A stretch of DNA of 64,000 bases from Rickettsiales bacterium (GTDB taxonomy: Bacteria > Pseudomonadota > Alphaproteobacteria > Rickettsiales > Midichloriaceae). The stretch lies in contig JALQUO010000001.1 in assembly GCA_023263785.1 (NCBI GenBank), forward strand, positions 124,001-188,000, in the 5' to 3' direction. Under the pieces are notes generated by a model that worked only from the letters and a program-made list of their open reading frames with translations, was not told the origin of the DNA and did no database searches. Shown here piece after piece: positions 54,121 to 62,174 of the stretch. Both the position numbers and the translations under genes were made by a program. Each line of letters starts with the position of its first letter. Positions within the stretch are counted from its first letter, which is position 1.

Positions 54121-54942
54121 ATGGATATCAGAAAAAACATGGCAAGTGAGTGGTTCAAAGAACTAAGAAATGCAATATGTCAAGAATTCGAAAAGATTGA
54201 GGAGGAAAATGGTTCCAGTGCTAAATTCCAAAGAAAACCATGGAATAGAGATGGAGGTGGTGGAGGTGAGATGTCAAGCATGTGTGGAGAGGTATTTGAA
54301 AAGGTTGGAGTAAACATATCAACTGTTCATGGGAAATTCAGTGATGAATTTGCTAAAGAAATCCCAGGAGTTGATAAAGATGGTTCATTTTGGGCAAGCG
54401 GCATTTCATTGGTAGCTCATATGAAATCCCCTCATGTACCTGCTGTCCACATGAATACGAGATATATAGTAACATCAAAAGACTGGTTTGGTGGTGGTAT
54501 GGATCTTACTCCAACGATGCCATACGATGAAGACACAAAATTCTTTCATGAAACAATAAAAAATTCGTGCGATAGATTTGACCCTGAATACTATCCGAAG
54601 TACAAAAAGTGGTGTGATGAGTATTTTTTCTTAAAACATAGAAATGAACCAAGAGGAATAGGTGGAATCTTTTATGATTATCTCAACACAAGCAATTGGG
54701 AGAATGATTTTGAATTTACTAAGTCAGTTGGTAGGACATTCATCGATGCCTATGTACCACTTGTCAGAAAGAATATGAATAAGGCATGGGGTGATGAAGA
54801 AAAAGCAAAGCAGTTGGTCAAACGAGGTAGATATGTTGAGTTCAATCTGCTATATGATAGAGGAACTAGATTTGGTCTTATGACTAATGGGAATGTTGAG
54901 GCAATACTGATGTCCCTGCCTCCGGAAGTAAAATGGATATAG
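54121..54942 (+). CDS. hemF: Oxygen-dependent coproporphyrinogen III oxidase
   Basis: 273 residues, a little short of the E. coli enzyme. HemF carries out the oxidative decarboxylation to protoporphyrinogen IX in heme synthesis and needs O2. Conserved blocks are WNRDGGGGGEMSSMCGEVFE KVGVN, FWASGISLVAHMKSPHVPAV HMNTRY, WFGGGMDLTPTMPYDEDTKF, EPRGIGGIFYDYL and RGRYVEFNLLYDRGTRFGL. Heme supply fits the presence of ccoG and sdhB. It overlaps the yqgE start by 10 bases. Confidence 0.96.
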   Translation: MDIRKNMASEWFKELRNAICQEFEKIEEENGSSAKFQRKPWNRDGGGGGEMSSMCGEVFEKVGVNISTVHGKFSDEFAKEIPGVDKDGSFWASGISLVAHMKSPHVPAVHMNTRYIVTSKDWFGGGMDLTPTMPYDEDTKFFHETIKNSCDRFDPEYYPKYKKWCDEYFFLKHRNEPRGIGGIFYDYLNTSNWENDFEFTKSVGRTFIDAYVPLVRKNMNKAWGDEEKAKQLVKRGRYVEFNLLYDRGTRFGLMTNGNVEAILMSLPPEVKWI

Positions 54943-55538
54943 AAATGTCGCATAACATCTACGAAGAAGAAAAACACGAATCACTTGAAGGAAAGATACT
55001 TGTAGCATCACCACACCTTGATGATCCATACTTTGGAAGGTCTCTTATATACATCTGTGCACATGATCCATCTGGGGCTATAGGCATTATGATCAACCAA
55101 AGAATAGGTATGATTTCTTATAGTGATTTCGTGTTTCCTGGAGAGATAGCAAATATGCCAGCCAACATGAAAAATAAGAAATTCCCATTGATGTTTGGTG
55201 GACCGGTAAATACCGATATGTTAATGGCTATAAGTCTAAAAAAGAATAAGAAAACTATCAGATCATCAGATATAATGGTTCATACAGATGTTGGCAAGTT
55301 CTTCAAAGACATATTTAAACAGAAGAAGACCAACGAAAAATTTATTCTAGTAAAAGGTGTTAGTGCATGGGATGCTCAACAGCTAGAGGAGGAGTTAGCA
55401 GAAGACTCATGGTTCGTAGTACCATCAACAACAGATGTAGTTTTTTCACAAAGAACAAAAGATAAATGGTCTCAAGTGATAAAAAACTTGGGTATATTGA
55501 ATCCCCATGAACTCGTCAGATACTCGGGCAGCGGGTAA
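54933..55538 (+). CDS. YqgE/AlgH family protein
   Basis: 201 residues of the UPF0301 family (YqgE/AlgH). Typical pieces are EGKILVASPHLDDPYFGRSL IYI, HDPSGAIGIMINQRIG, FPLMFGGPVNTDMLM and VKGVSAWDAQQLEEELAEDS WFVVP. The molecular role of the family is unsettled; AlgH of Pseudomonas was linked to transcription of alginate genes. It overlaps hemF by 10 bases, so the two are probably co-transcribed. The next gene, rpsM, is 118 bases downstream. Confidence 0.92.
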   Translation: MDIEMSHNIYEEEKHESLEGKILVASPHLDDPYFGRSLIYICAHDPSGAIGIMINQRIGMISYSDFVFPGEIANMPANMKNKKFPLMFGGPVNTDMLMAISLKKNKKTIRSSDIMVHTDVGKFFKDIFKQKKTNEKFILVKGVSAWDAQQLEEELAEDSWFVVPSTTDVVFSQRTKDKWSQVIKNLGILNPHELVRYSGSG

Positions 55539-55656
55539 TTTAGATTTAATTCAGTTGAAAATAGCATCAATATCATTCATTACTCCTCTTGATTTTGCCT
55601 GTGACTATGCTATTCTTGGTGCACTATATATCATAAATAAAAACTAGTAATAAATA

Positions 55657-56034
55657 ATGGCACGTATCGCTGGTGTAAATGTACCAAGCAATAAAAGACT
55701 TGTTATAGCTCTTACTTACATATATGGCATAGGACCTTTCCATGCAAAACAAATATGTGAAAAAACATCAATAGATGAAAGTAAAAGAGTAAAGGATTTA
55801 TCTGATGATGATGTAAAACATCTCAGAGAAGTAATCGACAGAGACTACATGGTTGAAGGTGACTTGCGTAGAAAAGTCAAAACAGACATAGACCTTCTTA
55901 TCTCTATGGGGTCATACAGAGGAAATAGACACATCAGAAAATTACCAGTTAGAGGACAGCGTACTCATACAAACGCTCGTACAAGAAGAGGTAAAGCAAC
56001 ACCTATCGCAGGTAAGAAAAAAGCAACTAAATAA
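55657..56034 (+). CDS. rpsM: 30S ribosomal protein S13
   Basis: 125 residues, normal length. The start [20 protein letters not shown], the helix-two-turn-helix [17 protein letters not shown] and the C-terminal [21 protein letters not shown] identify uS13, which contacts the P-site tRNA and the 50S subunit. It begins the group rpsM-rpsK-rpoA-rplQ. The genes that normally precede it (secY, adk) are absent; yqgE lies upstream, with a 118-base gap that should hold the promoter. Confidence 0.97.
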   Translation: MARIAGVNVPSNKRLVIALTYIYGIGPFHAKQICEKTSIDESKRVKDLSDDDVKHLREVIDRDYMVEGDLRRKVKTDIDLLISMGSYRGNRHIRKLPVRGQRTHTNARTRRGKATPIAGKKKATK

Positions 56035-56042
56035 TTAGGAAT

Positions 56043-56450
56043 ATGAGTGCAAAGAAAAATAATTCTGGAAATAAAAAGAAGAAGACTTTGACAATATGTG
56101 ATGTGCATATTCACATGACTTTTAACAACATCATAGCTTCAATCACAAATACATTTGGCGATGTTGTGGTGTGGTCTTCTGCTGGTAAGATGGGCTTTAA
56201 AGGATCAAGAAGATCTACTCCTTTTGCAGCTAAGGTTACAGTTGAGGATGCAATGAAAGCAGCACTCGATTTGAATATGAAAACTGTTAGATCGATTATT
56301 GTTAAGGGAATTTGCGCTAGTAGGGAGCCCGCAATACGTGAAGTTATGAAAATCACAATGAGTAAGAATATGCCTCCGATAGAAGTCATTAGAGATGTTA
56401 CTCCTGTGCCACACAATGGTTGTAAACCTCCAAAAAGACGTAGAGTATAA
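56043..56450 (+). CDS. rpsK: 30S ribosomal protein S11
   Basis: 135 residues. The central part (VHIHMTFNNIIASITNTFGD VVVWSSAGKMGFKGSRRSTP FAA) and the end (IEVIRDVTPVPHNGCKPPKR RRV) are those of uS11, a protein of the 30S platform near the mRNA exit. The N-terminal 20 residues are a Lys/Asn-rich extension. It follows rpsM by 8 bases and precedes rpoA by 30 bases in the same operon. Confidence 0.97.
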   Translation: MSAKKNNSGNKKKKTLTICDVHIHMTFNNIIASITNTFGDVVVWSSAGKMGFKGSRRSTPFAAKVTVEDAMKAALDLNMKTVRSIIVKGICASREPAIREVMKITMSKNMPPIEVIRDVTPVPHNGCKPPKRRRV

Positions 56451-56480
56451 AATCTCCAAAAAATACTTTTATATAATTTA

Positions 56481-57536
56481 ATGATGAACGCGAGCAAATT
56501 TAGTCTTTTAACGAAAAACCTTTCAACTCTGAAACCTGCAGAGCATTATATGATTGATGCTCAGGATAACAGAGCGAGATTCAGAATTGAACCTCTACAG
56601 AAAGGCTTTGGCACAACAATTGGTAATGCTCTGAGAAGAATAATGTTGTCATCAATAACAGGTGCAGCAGTAGTTGGTGTGAAAATTGAAGGTGTAGATC
56701 ATGAATATTCTGTCCTTAATGGAATCAAAGAAGACGTTATGGATATAATTCTCAACTTAAAGTCACTCGTTATTATGAGTGAAAATGAGGAGAGAAAAGT
56801 CCTTCATCTAAAAGCTTCTGGACAGAAGAAAGTAACAGCAGGCATGATAACGACAGTTCCAGGAATTGAAATTGTTAATAAAGATTCTGTTATATGTCAC
56901 ATTACTGATCCAAACTCTAGCATTGACATTGAGATATACGTTGGTACAGGGAACGGCTATGTAACTTCAGAGCAAAACAAAAAACAACTTCCTACTTCCT
57001 CGAGCTATAATGGATCCATAGGAATAGATGCAGTTTTTTCACCAATAAGGAGAGTTGCATATAATGTTGAGACATATTACTCATCAGCTCATGATGATGA
57101 GCAGGAAAGACTATTTTTGACAGTTGAAACAAACGGGGCGATATCTCCTGATGTTGCGGTTGCAGTTGCGGCAAAGATCTTACAAGATCAAGTGCAGCCA
57201 TTCATAGGAATGAACATAGAAAACATACAGCAGCCAGAGATCGAAACTCATTTGACTTTTGATCACAGATTGCTGATGAGAGTTGAAAATCTTGAGCTAT
57301 CAGTTCGTTCTCAAAACTGCCTGAAGAATGAGAATATTGTTTATGTTGGAGACTTGGTCACAAAATCAGAGCTTGAGATGTTGAGAACTCCAAACTTCGG
57401 TAGAAAGTCACTCAGTGAGATGAAAGAAGTTCTAGCAAGACTTAATCTTGTATTTGGAATGGAAGTCCCCGGATGGCCACCAGAAGGAAATCTTGAAGAG
57501 CTAGCTCGTAAATACGAAGAAACAACACAAGTATAA
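56481..57536 (+). CDS. rpoA: RNA polymerase alpha subunit
   Basis: 351 residues. The N-terminal assembly domain (RFRIEPLQKGFGTTIGNALR RIMLSSITGAAV, then HEYSVLNGIKEDVMDIILNL) and the C-terminal UP-element/activator-binding domain (LELSVRSQNCLKNENIVYVG DLV, NFGRKSLSEMKEVLARLNL VFGM) are complete. The start MMNAS could shift by one residue. It lies in the rpsM-rpsK-rpoA-rplQ order typical of bacteria, with rplQ 8 bases downstream. Confidence 0.97.
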   Translation: MMNASKFSLLTKNLSTLKPAEHYMIDAQDNRARFRIEPLQKGFGTTIGNALRRIMLSSITGAAVVGVKIEGVDHEYSVLNGIKEDVMDIILNLKSLVIMSENEERKVLHLKASGQKKVTAGMITTVPGIEIVNKDSVICHITDPNSSIDIEIYVGTGNGYVTSEQNKKQLPTSSSYNGSIGIDAVFSPIRRVAYNVETYYSSAHDDEQERLFLTVETNGAISPDVAVAVAAKILQDQVQPFIGMNIENIQQPEIETHLTFDHRLLMRVENLELSVRSQNCLKNENIVYVGDLVTKSELEMLRTPNFGRKSLSEMKEVLARLNLVFGMEVPGWPPEGNLEELARKYEETTQV

Positions 57537-57544
57537 AAAATAAA

Positions 57545-57922
57545 ATGAGACACAGAAGTAAAGCACGTAAGTTCGGTAGAAACACAGGACATCGTAAGGC
57601 TCTTATTATGAACCTTGCAAAAGCAGTTGTTAAACATGAAAGCATTGAAACAACGCTACCTAAAGCAAAAGATATTCGTCCAGTTGTTGAAAAGCTTATA
57701 ACAAAAGGTAGAGATAATTCTCTGCATACAAGAAGACAGTTGTGCGCATTCTTCGGCAACGACCATGAGATTGTTAACAAAGTATTTGATCTTTCAACGC
57801 GCTTTGCAAACAGACCAGGCGGATACCTCAGAATAGTTAAAGCTGGCTTCAGACAAGGTGATGCAGCGCCAATGGCAATCATTCAGTTTGTTGAACAAAA
57901 CGCAACTGAAGCAAGGAAATAA
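57545..57922 (+). CDS. rplQ: 50S ribosomal protein L17
   Basis: 125 residues, normal length for bL17. The start MRHRSKARKFGRNTGHRKAL, the middle HESIETTLPKAKDIRPVVEK LITKG and the end RPGGYLRIVKAGFRQGDAAP MAIIQFV are clear. It closes the ribosomal/rpoA operon and is followed by a strong stem-loop and then the initiator tRNA. Confidence 0.97.
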   Translation: MRHRSKARKFGRNTGHRKALIMNLAKAVVKHESIETTLPKAKDIRPVVEKLITKGRDNSLHTRRQLCAFFGNDHEIVNKVFDLSTRFANRPGGYLRIVKAGFRQGDAAPMAIIQFVEQNATEARK

Positions 57923-57936
57923 TTAACACATTGTAA

Positions 57937-57970
57937 CTTGACAGTAGCTGTTTTATCTGTTACTGTCAGG
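57937..57970 (+). terminator. 12-bp stem-loop between rplQ and initiator tRNA
   Basis: Bases 57937-57948 pair with 57959-57970 over 12 positions (two G-U pairs) around a 10-base loop. The core arms are TGACAGTA and TACTGTCA. No T-run follows, so it is not a classic intrinsic terminator; it may stabilise or mark the 3' end of the rplQ message, or be a processing site, since the tRNA begins 7 bases later. Confidence 0.45.
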
Positions 57971-57977
57971 CCGTTGA

Positions 57978-58054
<77 letters not shown>

Positions 58055-58068
58055 AAAACAATCCCAAA

Positions 58069-58632
58069 ATGACAAAAAATCTTGTAATTGGAATAACTGG
58101 CGCGAGCGGTGCAGTTTATGGAATCACATTACTAAAAGTTCTAAAGAATATTCCTGGAATCAAAACACATTTAATTATAAGTAAATCAGCTCATATAACA
58201 ATCTCAAGGGAATGTGATATATCAGTTGGAGATATTATGAATCTTGCAGATGAAGTCCATGGATATAACAACATAGCTGCATGTATCTCGAGCGGATCAT
58301 TCATCTCAGATGGAATGATAGTCGCACCATGTTCTATGAAGACACTCGCAGAGATAGCTACCGGTAATACAAACAATCTTATAAGCCGTGCTGCAGATGT
58401 AACACTTAAGGAAAGAAGAAAACTATTACTGATGGTTAGAGAGACACCTCTCAACTACATTCACATAAAGAACATGTTGACTGTGACTGAGATGGGGGGA
58501 ATTATAGCACCCCCTCTGAATTCATTTTATATAAAGCCAGAGTCAATTGATGAGTTAGTTGAATATAGTGTCCTGAGGGCTCTAGACATATTTGGGATAC
58601 ATCTAGAAAACAGTAAGAGGTGGAAAGGTTAA
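58069..58632 (+). CDS. ubiX: Flavin prenyltransferase UbiX
   Basis: 187 residues. UbiX makes the prenylated FMN cofactor that UbiD needs to decarboxylate the ubiquinone precursor. The FMN-binding start VIGITGASGAVYGITLLKVL, the SGSFISDGMIVAPCSMKTLA block with GNTNNLISRAADVTLKERRK, and MTVTEMGGIIAPPLNSFY are diagnostic. It starts 14 bases after the initiator tRNA. UbiA at 19499 acts in the preceding step of the pathway. Its stop is convergent with, and overlaps by 4 bases, the 58629 gene. Confidence 0.95.
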   Translation: MTKNLVIGITGASGAVYGITLLKVLKNIPGIKTHLIISKSAHITISRECDISVGDIMNLADEVHGYNNIAACISSGSFISDGMIVAPCSMKTLAEIATGNTNNLISRAADVTLKERRKLLLMVRETPLNYIHIKNMLTVTEMGGIIAPPLNSFYIKPESIDELVEYSVLRALDIFGIHLENSKRWKG

Positions 58633-59237
58633 GCTTCCCAAATTATCCCCTCTACTGCTTCAAAATCTATTTTATAACTATCTATTCTTACTTCCTCTGC
58701 ACAACGTCTTAACTCCTCAACACCACTTGCATATCCATATATTGAAGTATGTAGACCATCGCCAATAAAGAACTTTGAAACTGATGCGCAAAATGTTTTG
58801 AATGATTGCCAATAACTTCTATCCCACTGTACATCTTCACTTGCAATCGGTGAGTGACTGTTTTGCATCATAAGATTCTTCTGAGTTATGAGATCCTGTT
58901 TGAGATTTGCAAACATTGATGGGATCTGCTGAACCTTTTGGTTAATACTGGATTTTACACCTAGTTTATTCTCTAAATCAACAGTTCTATTTATAAAACT
59001 TTCGACGTCAGATTTGCTATAAACTTCATCAATATTCTGAATATACTCATCTATTTTTTCAACAGAATCAAAATATTTAGGAGTATTTCTTAATGCTGTA
59101 GAGAATTCCTGCATTTTATGTCCGATGGCTTTGTTATCCTGCTGTAGGAACATCATTATTATACTGCTAGCAACAGATGCTTTAAATGCTTGTAGAGATC
59201 CGTGGATTTTTTCAGCAGAATATTTTTTTTCCACCAA
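58629..59237 (-). pseudogene. Unknown helical protein, C-terminal part (frameshifted)
   Basis: About 200 codons, nearly all alpha-helical (VEKKYSAEKIHGSLQAFKAS, DSVEKIDEYIQNIDEVYSKS, KVQQIPSMFANLKQDLITQK), ending with a more compact part (DRSYWQSFKTFCASVSKFFI GDGLHTSIYGYASGVEELRR). Its apparent start (TTG or GTG) is just the continuation of the 59212-59997 frame after a run of eight A on the coding strand; with seven A the two form one protein of about 455 residues. I recognise no family or membrane segment. Confidence 0.65.
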
Positions 59238-59997
59238 TGCCCGTCTCTATTTTTGATAAGAGGTAGTTATTGCTTTGTAGAGCTTCCTCAACAGAGTTTG
59301 AGTTTTTCTCACACTGTCTAATAAGTGATTCCACTTCTGCTCTTGTTGCATCATCTAACTTGTATGAGATATTTTTAAACTTAGAACTCAAATCTTTTAT
59401 TGCACTTGAGTTATTGTATCCAACGCTTATATTCAATGTTTTACGCAGGAACATCTCACCAAACCAGGTTGGCAACTCCATGTCTTTTATGTACTGTTCA
59501 ATACCTTGAGATATTTTACTGAGCTCAGAGAAAGCTTCAAGTGAACCATCTAAATCATAATTTTTAAATGCTTGGAATGTCTTTTCAACTACAGAGTTAA
59601 TACTATCATGCAATGGACCATCTATGCTTGAATTAGTGAGTGACTTTGTAAGCTCCTGTTTTGCAAAGATTGTAGGCTGCATGAAGCCAGCTCTCAGGAT
59701 GTTATTAGCAATCCAATCTGTTTCACTTTGAACCTTCAGAATCATACCAGAGAAGGACTTCAAATTATCCTTTGAAGTGTATGTGACTTCTTCTGCTATT
59801 TTCTCACAAGCAATCTTTATGTGTTGCTTTAAAGTTTCTTTTTTAGATTTATTAGCTCCTAAGTTATCCAAAACGACATCAACCTTTTGACTTAGTTTTG
59901 AAACATTTAACTCTATTTCTTTTTTCTGAGTATTATATTTTGTAGAAGCTCTTAGACATTCTTTTAATAACTCAAATACTTTTTTGCTGTTATTCAT
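59212..59997 (-). pseudogene. Unknown helical protein, N-terminal part (ends at frameshift)
   Basis: 261 residues from the ATG at 59997. No signal peptide and no membrane segment; long amphipathic helices rich in Lys, Ser, Asn and Glu (KKVFELLKECLRASTKYNTQ, VVLDNLGANKSKKETLKQHI, AFKNYDLDGSLEAFSELSKI). It leaves frame at GGKK followed by IFC and a stop, at the A8 run 59223-59230. It is divergent from the broken ABC transporter at 60127 with 129 bases between, and the two may form a functional pair. No function can be proposed. Confidence 0.65.
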
Positions 59998-60126
59998 TTT
60001 TTGATTTGTTAGTGTTTTTAGGAATATTAAATCATATTTATTAAAAATATGTTAACAAATTTTTTTTGTAGTCATTAATTTGCAAAACAATTTTAAATAG
60101 TCTATAAAGCAAAAAAAATCATAAAT

Positions 60127-61423
60127 ATGTTTTCAAAACTATTAGAATGTTTTGGATCATTTGCTTTAGCGTATGCATCTGAAAGGGATCCAGATATTGC
60201 CTCAAATTTTGCCGTTTCAAACATTGCAGATAATGTTTTTTCTCAGATAAATATTATTTTGGGAATGGATTACTAGCATACAGGACATCAACTGAAATAC
60301 AAAAATTATTTAATAAAAAGGAAAGTCCAATTATAAATCTTACCTCATTTTTAGCTGGGATTTTTGCAGTAAAATTTTGTAATGTTGATTTGATTAGTGA
60401 TTTCAAAAAATATTCATTAAATTCTTGGAATGCTTATTCGGAGATGGTTGAAACATTACCAGAATCAAGAGCTAAGATAACATTTCTTACTGGAACTTAT
60501 ATTGTTGCACAAATAGGTATTGAACAGCTTACTTCAAGATATATTTCAGGTTTTTATGAAGAAAGAAATAGCCTGCTTGATAGATATCAAAAAGATCATC
60601 AAGATAAACAACAGCAATATATTGATCTAATAAAATATGGGTCGTTAAAAATGCTTGGAACAAAGGTCATAACTTCTTTTTGGAATAGTTTTTTGCACCA
60701 AAACTAATAAAAGGAATTGCGAATGATATCAAACAAGATGCAATGAATGAGCTATTTGATAATGTCGTTGCAAGAGAATTAATTAGTAACCCTGAACTTA
60801 GAGTAGATCTTGATAATGTTGTTAATAACATTCAATATAACATAGCTAATAACATTACAAGCATATCAACCTACTTCAAGAACCTATACTTTTTCACAAG
60901 AGACTTTAAAGAAATGAGTGATAAAGCTCCTGGTTTAAATTACTCAATCCTTGTCTCAAATGCAATGTTCAATGGATTGTCAAAATTTCTTGCATATGAG
61001 AGTTTTTATGATGCTAAAAGCTCAAATGAAGCAGAATTTAGAGGTATCTTGGATGATATTATTGCAAGCATGAAAGTCATCAGAGAAAAAGATACTCAAG
61101 ATGACATGAAAGCAGATCTTTTTAAATTATTTACTGTTAAAGAAAAGTTAGCAAATGAAGAGAATTTAAGAAATGCAGCCAGGTCATCTTTTAGACACCT
61201 AGATTCTCTATCTCACCAACTTATATGGAATGCTTTGATGTATAAAATGATAATGTGTGATGATAAAACATGGCAAGATATGTATCCTCTATTTTTTAAA
61301 TCAGATAGTATTTATAATCTATGTGAGGCTCTATCCGATGTGGAAAATGATAACAATGACTTAATTGCAATCAAAAAAGCAAAAATGCTAATAAAAAAAG
61401 TTGCAGGAATTAAAAAATCATAA
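60127..61423 (+). pseudogene. ABC transporter membrane part, broken by frameshifts
   Basis: Three consecutive frames read as one protein: 60127-60276 (MFSKLLECFGSFALAYASER), about 60234-60707 (FGNGLLAYRTSTEIQKLFNK, then WNAYSEMVETLPESRAKITF LTGTYIVAQIGIEQ) and about 60689-61423 (FAPKLIKGIANDIKQ, ELISNPELRVDLDNVVNNIQ YNIANN). The joins lie at two T6 runs (60236-60241 and 60689-60694), each needing one more T. The NPELRVDLDNV piece resembles the NPDQRI motif of the SbmA/YddA/ABCD permease domain (ABC_membrane_2), and the order permease then ATPase fits that family. Membrane helices are only weakly hydrophobic, so the assignment is tentative. Confidence 0.55.
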
Positions 61424-62174
61424 TCTTGAGTATTCACATAAAAAGTCTGAGGATCCTGTAGATCATTCATTAAGAATCAACTCACTTAAAATTAGCTATG
61501 ATGATCAGGTAATTTTAGACATACAAAAACCAATGATATTAACTCCTGGTATATATGCTCTTGTTGGACCTTCTGGCAGAGGTAAATCAACTTTCTTAGA
61601 AGCTTTAAAATTAGGTAAGGAAGCCATTGCATCTGTCAATGGAGAAGTAATTCTACCAGGTTCTGGAAGCATTCTGATGTTCTCACAAACAGATTTTATT
61701 GCTGGTGGAAATCTGAGCTTACTTGAGCTTCTATGCCACCCAATAAAGATTTCACAAGAAAATGAAAGAAGTATTACTACCAATTTAAGAGCTTTCCTTG
61801 AATCTTTGAAAACCGATGAGTTCGATTTTTCTGACACAATTTCAAGAATAATAGAAAGATTTGAAGAAAGACGATATGACTGGAGAGAAGTATTAAGTGG
61901 TGGAGAGAAAAAATTAGTACAATTATGTAACTTTTTTGTTAAAGCATCTCAAGAAAAAACTGCTGCAATATTTCTTGATGAGTCACTAAATGGAATGGAC
62001 CCGAAACTTACACTAAATGTAATGAAGAATATAAAAGAGGCATTCGCTGGCAAAATAGTTCTTATAATTACTCATCAGCATGAGATGCAAAATTCTCTTT
62101 ATAAGATGGAAACATCAGCTGATTTTTTCAATACCATAATTGAGTTTGATAGTGAGGGACTAGTGACTCACTGA
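61401..62174 (+). pseudogene. ABC transporter ATPase part (frame-shifted from permease part)
   Basis: 257 codons, of which about 230 form a complete ATPase domain: Walker A GPSGRGKSTFLEAL, Q-loop SILMFSQTDFIAGGNLSLLE, signature VLSGGEKKLVQLCNFF, Walker B AAIFLDESLNGMDPK with its catalytic Glu, and the His switch VLIITHQHEM. The W-R-E-V-L-SGGE context and the FSQTDFI Q-loop recall the YddA/ABCD half transporters. The apparent TTG start lies inside the preceding frame; one A fewer in the A6 run near 61413-61418 would fuse it to the permease part, giving about 682 residues in all. It overlaps the convergent lon gene by 15 bases. Confidence 0.75.

Noticed and set aside
55539-55656. Small RNA (SRP or 6S-like) in the gap before rpsM
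   Set aside because: No conserved SRP loop or stable long hairpin is visible; the gap looks like a simple promoter region.
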